From positions 419,986 through 483,985 of the forward strand of contig NZ_PVTH01000004.1 in NCBI RefSeq assembly GCF_003002875.1: DNA of 64,000 bases, given 5' to 3'. The first letter of the stretch is position 1; each line of letters begins with the position of its first letter. The DNA comes from Arcticibacter pallidicorallinus. Its GTDB lineage: Bacteria > Bacteroidota > Bacteroidia > Sphingobacteriales > Sphingobacteriaceae. Below, one piece after another: positions 1 through 9,887 of the stretch. A program made the position numbers and the translations under genes. The notes beneath the pieces are model-generated. The model had not been told where the DNA came from, did no database searches, and worked only from the letters and a program-made list of their open reading frames with translations.

Positions 1-1276
1 TGTTCTCGGCACCTACTCCAACATAAGCTACCTTCTTTGCTTTTAGATTAGAAAGCAGCTCCGGATTATCATTACGAAGAAGCGTTATTGCATTTTTATA
101 GACCTGCTGTTTAAGGACGTTTGTAGGTGCGTTCAGATCTTCAGCGAGGGAGGTGGTATCAATTTTTGTCACCTCGTCAAGACCGAGGTTATACTTTGCA
201 AGGAGAACACGGTTGGTCTTTTCGTCGATATCTGCCCAGCTCAGTTCCTTTTTCCTGATTGCCTTCCTGACTTTACGGATACTGCCTTTTATATCTCCAG
301 GCAGGCAAAGCATGTCGTTACCTGCGATTAGCGACTGCACAGCGGCTTCTCCCTGCGGATAAAATTTAGAAACGCCTTTCATCTCCAGCGCATCGGTAAA
401 TGTTAATCCCTTAAAGCCCAGATCCTGACGAAGCAGCTTACTCACGTTATTCGGGGACAGCGAAGTTGCCCGATTACGGGTAGAGTCAATAGCCGGAATA
501 TAGAGGTGCGCGACCATCACGCTGCCTATGCCATCCTTGATCATCGTTTTAAACGGGTAGAGTTCAAGCTCATCGAGCTGTGCAAAAGACTTGTTGATAA
601 CAGGCAAATCATAGTGTGAGTCAACCGATACATCTCCATGTCCCGGAAAATGCTTTGCACAGGCCATAACACCGTTGTCCTGCATTCCTTTTGCGATGCT
701 GCTACCGAAAGATGCCACCTTGTATTTATCCTCCCCAAAAGAGCGGAAATTAATCACAGGGTTTGCGGGGTTATTGTTAATATCTACAACCGGCGCGTAG
801 TCTACATGTATGCCGATCCGCTTGCATTGCGCGGCGATAGCCTCGCCCACGTTATAAGCGATAGTAGGGCTCTGGACTGCACCTATCGTGAGCTGGTCGG
901 GGAAAGCAACAACATCTGAGAAACGCATACCCAGACCAGTTTCACCATCGATGCATACCATCAACGGTGTTTTTGCTTTAGCCTGAAGCTTGTTAATAAG
1001 CAGGGCCTGCTGTAAGGATGTACCCTGGAACAGGCAGATGGAGCCAATATTATATTTTCGAATGTATTTCAGTACATCTTTTTCGAAGAACTTAGGCCCT
1101 TCCGGGGTGACTGTTGAAGTACGGATAACCATCAGCTGGGCTATCTTCTGCTTCTTTGATAACTTTTTCAAAGTGCTGTCTGCCCAGCGTTTTGACTCGG
1201 GAGTAACTTCTAAAAATCGTTGTGCAAACGTTCCTGTCGAAGTGAACAAAAACGCTATAAGTAAAATCTTTTTCAT
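1..1276 (-). CDS. NagZ-type GH3 beta-N-acetylhexosaminidase (3' end cut by window edge)
   Basis: Reading leftward from ATG 1276, the frame stays open to base 1, so the C-terminus lies outside the window. In-frame ATGs at 1282 and 1288 are possible; I chose 1276 because it begins a clean signal peptide (MKKILLIAFLFTSTGTFA). The NagZ signature KHFPGHGD is at about residues 208-215, followed by DSH, and a TDALEM motif near residue 294 carries the likely nucleophile Asp. The last visible residues enter a GH3 C-terminal domain. NagZ-family enzymes remove GlcNAc from GlcNAc-anhydroMurNAc muropeptides. The signal peptide implies periplasmic or surface action, unlike cytoplasmic E. coli NagZ. It is the last visible gene of the SusC-SusD-GHL10-phosphoesterase unit, about 25 bases after the previous stop. 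The family call is secure; the substrate is inferred. Confidence 0.88.
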   Translation of the reverse strand, partial: MKKILLIAFLFTSTGTFAQRFLEVTPESKRWADSTLKKLSKKQKIAQLMVIRTSTVTPEGPKFFEKDVLKYIRKYNIGSICLFQGTSLQQALLINKLQAKAKTPLMVCIDGETGLGMRFSDVVAFPDQLTIGAVQSPTIAYNVGEAIAAQCKRIGIHVDYAPVVDINNNPANPVINFRSFGEDKYKVASFGSSIAKGMQDNGVMACAKHFPGHGDVSVDSHYDLPVINKSFAQLDELELYPFKTMIKDGIGSVMVAHLYIPAIDSTRNRATSLSPNNVSKLLRQDLGFKGLTFTDALEMKGVSKFYPQGEAAVQSLIAGNDMLCLPGDIKGSIRKVRKAIRKKELSWADIDEKTNRVLLAKYNLGLDEVTKIDTTSLAEDLNAPTNVLKQQVYKNAITLLRNDNPELLSNLKAKKVAYVGVGAEN

Positions 1277-1301
1277 TGTCATTTGCATTTTGTTGTCTCG
1301 C

Positions 1302-3161
1302 CTAATCTTTGTAGTCAAGACATACTATCTTTCCATCCATTGTACTCATGAGAACCGATCTTTTGCCAAAAGGCAACATGGGATTCACCAGTGCATTGGA
1401 ACTCTTGTATTGCCACACCACACGGCCGCTCTTTCTATCGATGGCGGTAGCTAAACCCGAGTTACTTGGAACGTAGATCAGGCCCTTGCTTTCAACCAAT
1501 TCAGAGGGACTTAGCTCGTAGGGCAACTTTAATTCTGTATTCAGGGCAACTTCGAGAGAATCAGCTTTTACAGACACACCAAATAACTGTCCGTCCATGG
1601 TCTTTACGTACACGAGCTTACCGTCTTGGGAAATCCCCATAGACTCGCGAACGCGTCCCTCTTTCATCTGCTGTCTCCAGATAACCTTACCTGTTGTTGC
1701 ACCGAAAGCGGTCATGAAGCGATCTGGTGCAACGATGAAAACTCTGCCGTTGGATGCTACGGGGTAGCAGGCTGCAGGCGAAAACATCCTGTTTGCATTT
1801 CCGTTATTCCACTTCCACACCAACGCGCCGGTCTTCTGATCCAGGGCGTAGAAATCATGTCCCCAGCAACCAAAGAAGATCTTATTCTCGTAGATAAGCG
1901 GGCGCGTCACTACAAATCCTTTAACCTCCGCAAAATCCCAGATAAGCTTACCCGACTGAAGATTAATCGCCCGGAAATGACCATCAGAGCCGCCGATGTA
2001 GACTGTATTATTTTCGATCACGGGTGACCCAAGCACTGCCTTCTCAGTGGCATATTTCCATACCAGCTTTCCATCGGCAAGGGACACACAATAAATATTA
2101 TTATCGGATGAACCTACCACAACATATTCGCCTGAAACAGCGGGTGTGGAGTAGATCTTTCCACCGGTATTAAATGACCACTTCTTTTTTCCACTCTTCA
2201 GATTGAGGGCGTAAAGATCTCCATTGGTATTTGCTGCGACAGCCAATCCTTTTCCGATAGCCATGCCGCTGCCAATATCACTTTGGTCCTGAAACTCCCA
2301 TAGCTTCTTCACGCCTGGATATTTTGCATTCACTGCGTAAGAAGGTCGCGGATACTGCTGAGTAGAAGACGCAAAACGATAGTTGATCATGGGAACTTCC
2401 AGCCACTTAGTGTGCGTTTCGATCAAGGGCCTGCGCACTTCGAATTTAGCTGCGCCGTTCTTGATGGTCACGATGTTGTACCCTCCGATGCTGTCTTTTG
2501 CCCGTAGATTAGATCGTCCCATTACCTGTGGGATGCCTTCAAAGTTGTACAGTTTATTTTGATGCCCATGGCCGCACAGCATCAGCTGTATATTTCTCTT
2601 CTTCACCTTATCGATCGCGTCATACCAGTTGTTCAATGAAGAATCCTGGGGATAATGATTAATATAGATCAGAGGCATTTCAGGATCTTTCATGTTGTTT
2701 AACACAGAATCCAGCCATACCAGGTTCTCACGGGGCACCTGTCCGGGACTCATACGCATATTCGGCCCAGAGCTCGTTGCGGCAAACTGATACCCACCAT
2801 GAACGAAAGCAAAAGTTTCAGATCCAAAAACCTTGCGAAAGCTGTTGGCACCACTCTCAGACCAGTTAGAGTCGTGGTTACCCCCAATTACATACCAGGG
2901 TTTGTTCAGGCTGTCGAGTATCTGGCGGGAAAGAGCTAACTCAATATCTGAACCGAACTCGGTAATATCTCCTGTTACAACCACAAACTCCAGCGAATTA
3001 TCCAGATTGATATCCTGCACAGTGCGTCTAAGGTCATCTGCACCAGTGGAACCGCCTACATGCGTATCAGTTACAAAAGCAAAGCGCACAGACTGCGCGT
3101 GCAAAAGGGTATTAAAACAAAATAGGATAAGCGCTAATAGAAAAGCTCTGAGATATTTCAT
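1302..3161 (-). CDS. Secreted calcineurin-like metallophosphoesterase fused to a PQQ-type beta-propeller
   Basis: The protein has 619 residues and a signal peptide ending near HAQ (residue 23). The N-terminal half carries the full metallophosphoesterase set: D32-x-H34, GD at 64-65, GNHD at 94-97, H169 in INHYPQD, and GHGH at 197-200. From about residue 300 to the end run repeats of the form GxLYALNLKSGKxxWSF, typical of PQQ-like propellers. The gene sits 1 nt after the GHL10 stop and just before the GH3 gene, so it is surely co-transcribed with sugar hydrolases. Metallophosphoesterases cleave phosphomono- or diesters. A phosphorylated glycan or wall fragment as substrate, with the propeller as a binding module, is inference from context. 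The substrate is unknown. Confidence 0.85.
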   Translation of the reverse strand: MKYLRAFLLALILFCFNTLLHAQSVRFAFVTDTHVGGSTGADDLRRTVQDINLDNSLEFVVVTGDITEFGSDIELALSRQILDSLNKPWYVIGGNHDSNWSESGANSFRKVFGSETFAFVHGGYQFAATSSGPNMRMSPGQVPRENLVWLDSVLNNMKDPEMPLIYINHYPQDSSLNNWYDAIDKVKKRNIQLMLCGHGHQNKLYNFEGIPQVMGRSNLRAKDSIGGYNIVTIKNGAAKFEVRRPLIETHTKWLEVPMINYRFASSTQQYPRPSYAVNAKYPGVKKLWEFQDQSDIGSGMAIGKGLAVAANTNGDLYALNLKSGKKKWSFNTGGKIYSTPAVSGEYVVVGSSDNNIYCVSLADGKLVWKYATEKAVLGSPVIENNTVYIGGSDGHFRAINLQSGKLIWDFAEVKGFVVTRPLIYENKIFFGCWGHDFYALDQKTGALVWKWNNGNANRMFSPAACYPVASNGRVFIVAPDRFMTAFGATTGKVIWRQQMKEGRVRESMGISQDGKLVYVKTMDGQLFGVSVKADSLEVALNTELKLPYELSPSELVESKGLIYVPSNSGLATAIDRKSGRVVWQYKSSNALVNPMLPFGKRSVLMSTMDGKIVCLDYKD

Positions 3162-3162
3162 A

Positions 3163-4689
3163 TTATTTTGACTTTACCTTAATCTCGTTGGACGGAAGAC
3201 TTTCATTTTTCAGCCTGTCAAGAGTAGTAACTACATAGGTATATCTGGCTCCCTTGCGGGTATCTTTGTCCAGAAAAGACCGCTTTGAGCTGTCAAAGCT
3301 GACATTTAGGATATTGACAGGGTTGTTAATATCTGCCTTTTCGCCTTTTTCGAAACGGTAAACAACATAGCCGTATGAGGGCTCATTGTCGCGCACCGGG
3401 AGCGGGCTTTCCCATGAGAGTTCATTACTCCCTTTTTTTCGCTTTACGGCGAGCTTTAAGGGAGACTGCGGAGGTATTGCATCAAGCCATATCATCGTAG
3501 GCACGAGTGCCTTGGCGAGGTATAGATCCTTGCGAAGGGAATCCTGGAACCCTGCCAGATTATTCGTCAATGACTTCGAACTGAAATATACACTTCCCTG
3601 CACCCTCGGATTTTTTCTGAGGTAACGTACCTGTTCCGGAAGCTGGTTTCTTTGATTCCAGCCATCGCGTTGTTCGGTAGCCCGGTAGACACCCTGGCCA
3701 ATGTAAACGTGTTTCCCAAAAGCGTTATCGCTCCACCAGTCGACCAGCTTTTCATAAGCCGCTGCAGGATATTTGAAAGGAAAATAAACCTGTGGATTGA
3801 TATAGTCGATCCAGCCTTCAGAAAGCCATTTGCGGGCATCTGCATATAAAGCGCTATATCCAGAAAGTCCGTTTGTTTCTGAACCTAAAGCATCATCTTT
3901 TTTGTTTCTCCAGATTCCGAAAGGGCTGATGCCAAACTTTACATATTTCTTTTCTGCGTGTATGCTATCATTTAATTCCTTAATCAGCATATCGACGTTA
4001 TTACGTCGCCAGTCTTCGATAGACGAAAACTGATTTCTACCATGGGCCGCATAAGCAAGAGTGTCGGGAAGTACTTCCTTTCCCGGATACGGATAAAAGT
4101 AGTCATCGAAATGAACACCATCGATATCATAGTTACGAACAACATTCATGATGATTGACACGATATATTGTCTGACCTCAGGGATTCCGGGGTTGAAATA
4201 TTTCTTTCCTGCGTAAGTGAAGAACCACTCAGGCTTTGTACGGGTGATATGACGCGGGCTGACATTGGCCTCAACAAGATCGTTGGTGGCACGATAGGGG
4301 TTAAACCAGGCATGTAGTTCCATGCCGCGCAGATGTGCTTCCTGGATGGCAAACTCAAGCGGGTCGTACAATGGAGATGGAGCCACTCCCTGTTTACCGG
4401 ATAAGAACATACTCCACTCCTCTGAACTTTTTGCGTAGAGCGCATCTGCAGAAGGACGGATCTGAAACATGATCGCGTTCATGCCGGACTTCTGATGCTG
4501 GTCGAAAATGTTGGAAAGCTCCTGCTTTTGCCTGTCTGAATTAAGCCCTTTTTTTGACGGCCAGTCGATATTCTGAACTGTAGCCACCCAAACGCCTCTA
4601 AACTCCCGCTTCGGGCTGTAATCCTGGCTTTGCGCCGAGTAACTGATGAAGAGGGAAGCAAGAAGCAGGCAGGTAAAATTTTTTATCAT
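3163..4689 (-). CDS. GHL10 (DUF187, YngK/DigH-type) glycosyl hydrolase with C-terminal Fn3-like domain
   Basis: The protein has 508 residues and an N-terminal signal peptide (cleavage near SAQSQ). Residues 25-370 match the GHL10 barrel, with REFRGVWVATV, the segment GMNAIMFQIRPSADALY, HAWFNPYRAT, and an acidic DGVHFDDYFYPY near the active site. Residues of about 405-505 look like an Fn3-type beta-sandwich. E. coli DigH (YddW), a characterised GHL10 enzyme, cuts peptide-free peptidoglycan glycans, so glycan-strand cleavage in a peptidoglycan locus is a reasonable inference. The gene lies downstream of susD after a strong intercistronic hairpin and is followed 1 nt later by the phosphoesterase. 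The family call is strong; the exact activity is inferred. Confidence 0.85.
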   Translation of the reverse strand: MIKNFTCLLLASLFISYSAQSQDYSPKREFRGVWVATVQNIDWPSKKGLNSDRQKQELSNIFDQHQKSGMNAIMFQIRPSADALYAKSSEEWSMFLSGKQGVAPSPLYDPLEFAIQEAHLRGMELHAWFNPYRATNDLVEANVSPRHITRTKPEWFFTYAGKKYFNPGIPEVRQYIVSIIMNVVRNYDIDGVHFDDYFYPYPGKEVLPDTLAYAAHGRNQFSSIEDWRRNNVDMLIKELNDSIHAEKKYVKFGISPFGIWRNKKDDALGSETNGLSGYSALYADARKWLSEGWIDYINPQVYFPFKYPAAAYEKLVDWWSDNAFGKHVYIGQGVYRATEQRDGWNQRNQLPEQVRYLRKNPRVQGSVYFSSKSLTNNLAGFQDSLRKDLYLAKALVPTMIWLDAIPPQSPLKLAVKRKKGSNELSWESPLPVRDNEPSYGYVVYRFEKGEKADINNPVNILNVSFDSSKRSFLDKDTRKGARYTYVVTTLDRLKNESLPSNEIKVKSK

Positions 4690-4703
4690 GGTGCTGTAAT
4701 GAA

Positions 4704-4729
4704 AACCCTCCGGAGATTACCGGAGGGTT
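4704..4729 (-). terminator. Intercistronic hairpin between susD and the GHL10 gene
   Basis: The arms AACCCTCCGG (4704-4713) and CCGGAGGGTT (4720-4729) are perfectly complementary around a 6-nt loop. On the minus strand a short T run (TTTTC) follows. It lies 12 nt after the susD stop and 14 nt before the GHL10 start. A hairpin here could act as a leaky terminator or a 3'-end stabiliser, keeping SusC/SusD transcripts more abundant than the enzyme transcripts. The structure is seen in the sequence; the role is inferred. Confidence 0.6.
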
Positions 4730-4741
4730 AGTAAGGACAAT

Positions 4742-6478
4742 TTATTCCCAACCAGGGTTTTGAGTTAAAGTCGCTCCGTTTTCTTTGTAAAGTACAATCT
4801 GATCCTGAGGAATTGGATTCAGATAAATGCGGGGATTGGTGAACTTCCTCTGAGACTCAGGCTTCCAGGCCGGCGTGATATAACCTTCAGTATCTGCAGG
4901 ATTCATATCGAGTACAACGTTAGCTGAAATCTTAGGAAAATCTGCTTTCTTAAGGTATGCTCCCCTATTGATGTCAGGATTAGCCTCAGTATCGGTGTAC
5001 TCCAGTTTTTTCCATCTTCTCAGGTCATCCCATCTGAAGCCTTCGTAAACTAATTCAACTCTCCGTTCTCTTCTGATTTCCCAAATAATGGAAGACACGT
5101 CAGCGTCCTTCTGAGGATCTGTGTATGCAACAGTGCCAACCATAGCTACATCACCAGCTACCTTTAATGCTGGCATATTGATGCCTGGTCTGCTTCTAAG
5201 TACGTTGATAGAAATATTGAGATCTTCATTTGTCAGAGCCGCCCCCCCTACAGTAGCGAGCTCTGCAGCCGCTTCGGCATAGTTGACTAGTACTTCTCCA
5301 AAGCGGATGATAGGAGCATCTGTCGGATTTAAGTTTAATGTACCAATTGTCTGATCCTTGATAGATTCATTCAGAAACTTGTGAGTCGCGTATCCGGTAG
5401 TTGACGAGGCACTAACAACACCGGCAGGACGAAGTTCGTTCACAAATGTTTCCTTAATACGAGGATCTCTGTTTGCCATAACTTGAGCGATAGTTTTATC
5501 GCCCTGATAAACCGCCGAAAGTGATATCGGCAAACCGTCAGAAGCCAGATAAGTCTCGATCAGATCCTTTGGTGCACCAGTTTGAGCCTCTTTATTATTA
5601 TAAGACATCAGGGCATGTGTCAGGATTCCCTCCACGTACTGTCTGTAAAGAAGCACTTCTGTGTTGGTGGCTAAATCAAGAGAATTGAAGACCTCTCTAT
5701 AGTTTTTCAGTGAATATTTCTTCGAAGCGATGACCTCAGCAGCTGCCCATTTTGCAGCCTCCAGATATTCCTTTGCTTTCGCCGCATTGTTCAGATGATA
5801 TTTTTGCCATGTACCTTCAAAAAGAAACACACGAGACATGTATGCTAAAACCACATACTTATTAACCGTCAATCCTGCTTTCCCATCAACTGCGCGAACG
5901 TTTGTAGCGGCATATTTAAAATCCTCTAAAACTTTATCCATTACTAAAGTCCGCGGATCTCTCGGCTTATATAACTGAGCGACATCTTTCTCATCAAGCA
6001 CTTGATCGTAGTAAGGAACATCCCCGAAACGCTTCACTAAGTCAAAATATTCAAGTCCTCTGAAAAACCTACCAATTCCTTGCCAGTGCAGTTTTGCCTC
6101 TTCCGGCATATCGGCATCGACCTCCATATTCTGGACTTTTGACAAGAAGAGATTTGCTTTTCTGACATAAGTGAAGGTCCAGCCTCCACCTGTTGCAGGG
6201 ACCACCCTTGTGTATTCAGGAGGCGTTCCTGACGCAAAATCATCATTTAAAGCCTGACCCGAAAAGTAATTTCCCCAGGTATTTCCCGATCCATAACCGG
6301 TAAAATAGTCCGTGTAAAAACCATATGCAAAGGTTCTGACGTTTGCTTCATTCGTCCAATAAGTACCATCTGACAATTGGTCAAGTGGTGGTTTCTCCAA
6401 ATAATCCTCTTTGCAGCTAACAATTGTTGTTAATCCCAGGCAAAGCAGCGCTAATATTCTAATTTTCATTACTATCAA
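4742..6478 (-). CDS. SusD/RagB-family nutrient-binding outer-membrane lipoprotein
   Basis: The protein has 578 residues. A lipobox (TTIVSC, Cys at about residue 22) directs lipidation. After it comes the usual SusD opening EDYLEKPPLDQLSDGTYWTN, and the C-terminus ends in the family pattern LNPIPQDQI, with NPGW close to the end. In-frame starts are 6478 and the ATG three codons later, MKIRIL. SusD proteins are surface lids of SusC transporters and bind oligomers. It directly follows susC (3 nt) and is encoded with a GHL10 hydrolase and NagZ-type GH3, so its ligand is predicted to be peptidoglycan-derived. The ligand is inference. Confidence 0.93.
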   Translation of the reverse strand: MIVMKIRILALLCLGLTTIVSCKEDYLEKPPLDQLSDGTYWTNEANVRTFAYGFYTDYFTGYGSGNTWGNYFSGQALNDDFASGTPPEYTRVVPATGGGWTFTYVRKANLFLSKVQNMEVDADMPEEAKLHWQGIGRFFRGLEYFDLVKRFGDVPYYDQVLDEKDVAQLYKPRDPRTLVMDKVLEDFKYAATNVRAVDGKAGLTVNKYVVLAYMSRVFLFEGTWQKYHLNNAAKAKEYLEAAKWAAAEVIASKKYSLKNYREVFNSLDLATNTEVLLYRQYVEGILTHALMSYNNKEAQTGAPKDLIETYLASDGLPISLSAVYQGDKTIAQVMANRDPRIKETFVNELRPAGVVSASSTTGYATHKFLNESIKDQTIGTLNLNPTDAPIIRFGEVLVNYAEAAAELATVGGAALTNEDLNISINVLRSRPGINMPALKVAGDVAMVGTVAYTDPQKDADVSSIIWEIRRERRVELVYEGFRWDDLRRWKKLEYTDTEANPDINRGAYLKKADFPKISANVVLDMNPADTEGYITPAWKPESQRKFTNPRIYLNPIPQDQIVLYKENGATLTQNPGWE

Positions 6479-6481
6479 ATT

Positions 6482-9400
6482 TTACAATGTAACTTGTAAT
6501 CCTAAAGAAACAGATCTGCGGTAAGGGTAAACCCGGCCAAAGGCAGCTGGGTCGTTCGCACCCGCTTCAGTAACATTCACTTCTGGATCGATTGGAACTT
6601 TACCTAACTTATCCCACTCAAACAAGTTTTCTCCGCTGAAATAGATCCTGAGACGTTCGATATGGGCTTTTCGAGTAAGTGCCTGAGGCAAGGTATAGCC
6701 AACCGCCAGGTTTTTCATCCTGAGATAAGCAAGATTCAGTAGATACTTTGTTTGTGGATAAAAGTTTTTAGTACTAGCCTCACCAATCTGAGTCACGCGG
6801 GGATAAAAAGCGTTTTGATTTTCTTCCGTCCAGTAATCTAACTGATGAGCATACCATGCTTCTCCGGGTCTCCAACCAGGTACAAACATTGGACCTTGCG
6901 CCCAGAAGTCCCTCTTTCCAACACCCTGGAAAAATGCAGTAAAATCGATACCTTTAAAATCTGCTCCAAGGCGGAAACCGTATTGATAGCGTGGGGTTGA
7001 ATTACCTATTACCTTTTGGTCTCCCGGATTCTCTACAGTATTATCTCCTCTCCAGATAGCGCCATCTCCATTTGCATCCACGTACTTGATATCACCCGGG
7101 CCATAAAAGAATCCACTTCCCTCAAACTGAGCCTGACTAGGAATTCCTTCTTTGAAAACATAACGTCCGTCCTGCAAGACAGGTACACCATTCGCATCCT
7201 GAACAAAATCGTCATTTGTAAAAAACCGATCAGTTTCATAACCCCAGATCTCACCAAGAACTTTGCCCTGATAATTCCCAGTGACTGCACGTGAACCCTC
7301 GTATTTGGTCAGCTTCTCTTTAAAGTCTGTTAAGGTACCCATTGCATTAATGGTTAAACCATTAGCAAATCTGTGATTGAAATCTACGGCAATCTCCCAT
7401 CCTGTTGTCTGTAGTTCACCAAAGTTCCTTCTAGGGGCAGTTGCACCGTATGAGCTAGGGAGAGCAGCGCCTGCAGAATGCATGTCTTTAGTGGTTCTTT
7501 GATACCAGTCAAACACGATTCCAACCTTATCGTTTAGCACCCTTGCGTCAAGTCCAAAATCAAGTGTAGCAACGCTTTCCCAGGTGAGAGTTCCGGAAAT
7601 AGGCGCGGGTGTTCCTGTAGTGAGCACTCTTTGGCCGTCGATCAGCCAATTCGAATTAGTCGTAGGCAAAACGGAATAGATACTACTTACTGAGGTATTC
7701 TGATTTCCAATTTCTCCCCAGGACCCTCTAAATTTCAACGATGAAAGAACCGGCTTTGCGAATTGCATAAATGGCTCCTCGCTGATAATATACCCGGCAG
7801 ACATCGATGGGAAAAAGCCCCATTTCAAGTTCGGCGACAATCTGGAGGATCCGTCATAGCGTCCGTTCACCTCCAAAAGGAACTTATTTCTGAAGCTATA
7901 GTTAATTCTTCCAAAAGCACCTGCTGTATTCCAATGACCACGGGTGCTTCCTATGGTTTGATCCCCTGTAGCTAGAACCGGCTCCACAAGGTTCGGATCA
8001 ATCAATGCAAGACGGGCTGAGTTATGTGAATAATTCTGGAAGGTCTCCACATCACCACCTGCGATCACTTTGAAAGCATGATCATTAACATCCTTTGAAT
8101 ATGTTGCGAACAACTTCCCGGTATGCATATCAGACCAGTAGGAGTTATATTCCGCCTTGTTGTAACTCGCAGCTGTATAATTCTGATACGGGATCTGACC
8201 ATTGGTCAGTCCGGCCCAATAATTCAGAGCGGTAACCGATCCACCAGCGTTCCGTTGATGATTATTTACAGACGTATAAGTATAGTCAGCATCTACAGTT
8301 AAACCTTTTACAGGCCTAAGGGTTCCTCCAACCGATACACGTGTAAGACCGGATGTATGTTTATTCATATTTGCCTGCTCCACTTCTGTCACAGCATTTC
8401 TAAAAGGCTTACCTTCATAAGTTCCGTAGGGATGAATCGCAGGCCAACGATACAAATAATACCATGGATCATAAACCGCTGCTGCAAACACAAAAGGCTG
8501 TTCTAGTATTGAATTCGAATACAAAACTTTTCCTCTTGCATCAAACCAATCGTTAACCGATGTATTTATTCCAAGGTTAAGATTATAACGTGCAAACTGG
8601 TCTGGATTAGCTTTCAAAACACCTTCTTGCCCGAGGTAACCAACTCCAAGATTATAGCTTGTTTTCTCGCTTCCACCGGAAACGGAAAGATTGTGGTTTT
8701 GCTGCGGAGTATAGTCCCTCATGAACATTTCATTTACATCCCATGGGCGATAGAAGAAGAGACGATTTTCTCTGATTTCAAAATCTCGTCCTAATACCAT
8801 CTCATTTCCTAAATCTTCACCACCGTATAAAGTCTCCCACTCTCTCATCTTTTGGATTGCAGTTTCATCGATAGAAACGCCCACCGCACTAAAAAGAGGG
8901 GTACTAGGATTCGTCCTTCTGAAAGCAAGGAAAGCCATTTCAGCACCGTCTGCTGCGGGAGCGACCTGAGGCGTAGTAGTCGGAGTACTATAAGAGAAGT
9001 TATTTGAGTATTGAACACGAGTCGGAGCACCTTTCTTACCGGTTTTTGTGGTGATTAAAATTACACCCCATGCTCCGCGCGTTCCATAAATAGAAGTTGA
9101 AGCTGCATCCTTCAAAACCGAAATAGACTCGATGTCTTCAGGATTAACCAGCTGTAGGCTTGGTATCTCCACGTTGTCGACAAGTATCAAGGGCTGTGCT
9201 CCTCCGGTACCAGTCAGCGTACCTGTATTCCCCCTCAGCTTGATACTCGGGTTCTGTCCTATAGCTCCACTTGAAGTGGTGATACTCAACCCTGGAGTAG
9301 TACCCTGCAAGGCACGGCCTACATCGGTAACAGGTCTTGACTGTAGCACTTCTGTGTCTACCGTTGAAACTGCTCCCGTCAGATTAGCCCTTTTCTGCGT

Positions 9401-9733
9401 ACCATAACCTACAACCACTACTTCATCAAGCGATTTCGAATCGGTTCCAAGTTTAACGTCGATTACGGAGTTAGCACCAACCGCCTTCTCCTGGGTAGCT
9501 GAACCAATAAAACTGAACACTAACACCGCGCCACGATCAACACGGATGGTGTACTTACCATTCGCGTTAGTGCTTGTACCTTGGGTGGTTCCCTTGACCT
9601 TAACAGAAACTCCCGGCAATGGACTACCATCGTCAACGGAAATAACCGTTCCTGTTATTTCCGTTTGCTGCGCAACCGCTTGCACAGTGATCATGATGAG
9701 GCCCATTAAAAATGTGAGTAGCCTTTTTTTCAT
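6482..9733 (-). CDS. SusC/RagA-family TonB-dependent outer-membrane transporter
   Basis: The protein has 1083 residues. It has a signal peptide (MKKRLLTFLMGLIMITVQAVA), then a carboxypeptidase-D-like domain at about 25-100 (TEITGTVISVDDGSPLPGVS), the conserved DEVVVVGYGTQ TonB-box region, a plug domain with LILVDNVEI, and a beta-barrel ending in VSLGLQVTL, whose aromatic/hydrophobic pattern fits barrel insertion. It imports large ligands with its SusD partner, powered by TonB. It is the first gene of a unit running through susD, GHL10, phosphoesterase and GH3. No anti-sigma or hybrid sensor gene is adjacent, so regulation is probably by the shared upstream motif at 9853-9887. Confidence 0.95.
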   Translation of the reverse strand: MKKRLLTFLMGLIMITVQAVAQQTEITGTVISVDDGSPLPGVSVKVKGTTQGTSTNANGKYTIRVDRGAVLVFSFIGSATQEKAVGANSVIDVKLGTDSKSLDEVVVVGYGTQKRANLTGAVSTVDTEVLQSRPVTDVGRALQGTTPGLSITTSSGAIGQNPSIKLRGNTGTLTGTGGAQPLILVDNVEIPSLQLVNPEDIESISVLKDAASTSIYGTRGAWGVILITTKTGKKGAPTRVQYSNNFSYSTPTTTPQVAPAADGAEMAFLAFRRTNPSTPLFSAVGVSIDETAIQKMREWETLYGGEDLGNEMVLGRDFEIRENRLFFYRPWDVNEMFMRDYTPQQNHNLSVSGGSEKTSYNLGVGYLGQEGVLKANPDQFARYNLNLGINTSVNDWFDARGKVLYSNSILEQPFVFAAAVYDPWYYLYRWPAIHPYGTYEGKPFRNAVTEVEQANMNKHTSGLTRVSVGGTLRPVKGLTVDADYTYTSVNNHQRNAGGSVTALNYWAGLTNGQIPYQNYTAASYNKAEYNSYWSDMHTGKLFATYSKDVNDHAFKVIAGGDVETFQNYSHNSARLALIDPNLVEPVLATGDQTIGSTRGHWNTAGAFGRINYSFRNKFLLEVNGRYDGSSRLSPNLKWGFFPSMSAGYIISEEPFMQFAKPVLSSLKFRGSWGEIGNQNTSVSSIYSVLPTTNSNWLIDGQRVLTTGTPAPISGTLTWESVATLDFGLDARVLNDKVGIVFDWYQRTTKDMHSAGAALPSSYGATAPRRNFGELQTTGWEIAVDFNHRFANGLTINAMGTLTDFKEKLTKYEGSRAVTGNYQGKVLGEIWGYETDRFFTNDDFVQDANGVPVLQDGRYVFKEGIPSQAQFEGSGFFYGPGDIKYVDANGDGAIWRGDNTVENPGDQKVIGNSTPRYQYGFRLGADFKGIDFTAFFQGVGKRDFWAQGPMFVPGWRPGEAWYAHQLDYWTEENQNAFYPRVTQIGEASTKNFYPQTKYLLNLAYLRMKNLAVGYTLPQALTRKAHIERLRIYFSGENLFEWDKLGKVPIDPEVNVTEAGANDPAAFGRVYPYRRSVSLGLQVTL

Positions 9734-9828
9734 AACATTGTTTGATTTTGAGTTTATTGATTTAATGAATCCACTGCCTTAACCTCATACAGCAATAAGC
9801 GAGATCAAAGCCCTAATTATTATAAATT

Positions 9829-9887
9829 GAAATCTAAAATACGTTACTTTTTGCAACTTTTATATAAACATTTGCATAAAACCGCAA
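9829..9887 (-). promoter_or_regulatory. susC promoter with shared TGC-phased box (copy A)
   Basis: On the minus strand, TTGCGGTTTT begins at 9887, ATGCAA follows 10 bp on, and a TTGC (-33-like) lies at 9856-9853. A -7-like TAGATTTC lies at 9836-9829. The distances between the first TGC and the second and third are 10 and 31 bp, identical to the nlpC copy. The susC ATG is at 9733, giving a predicted leader of nearly 90 nt. Confidence 0.6.
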
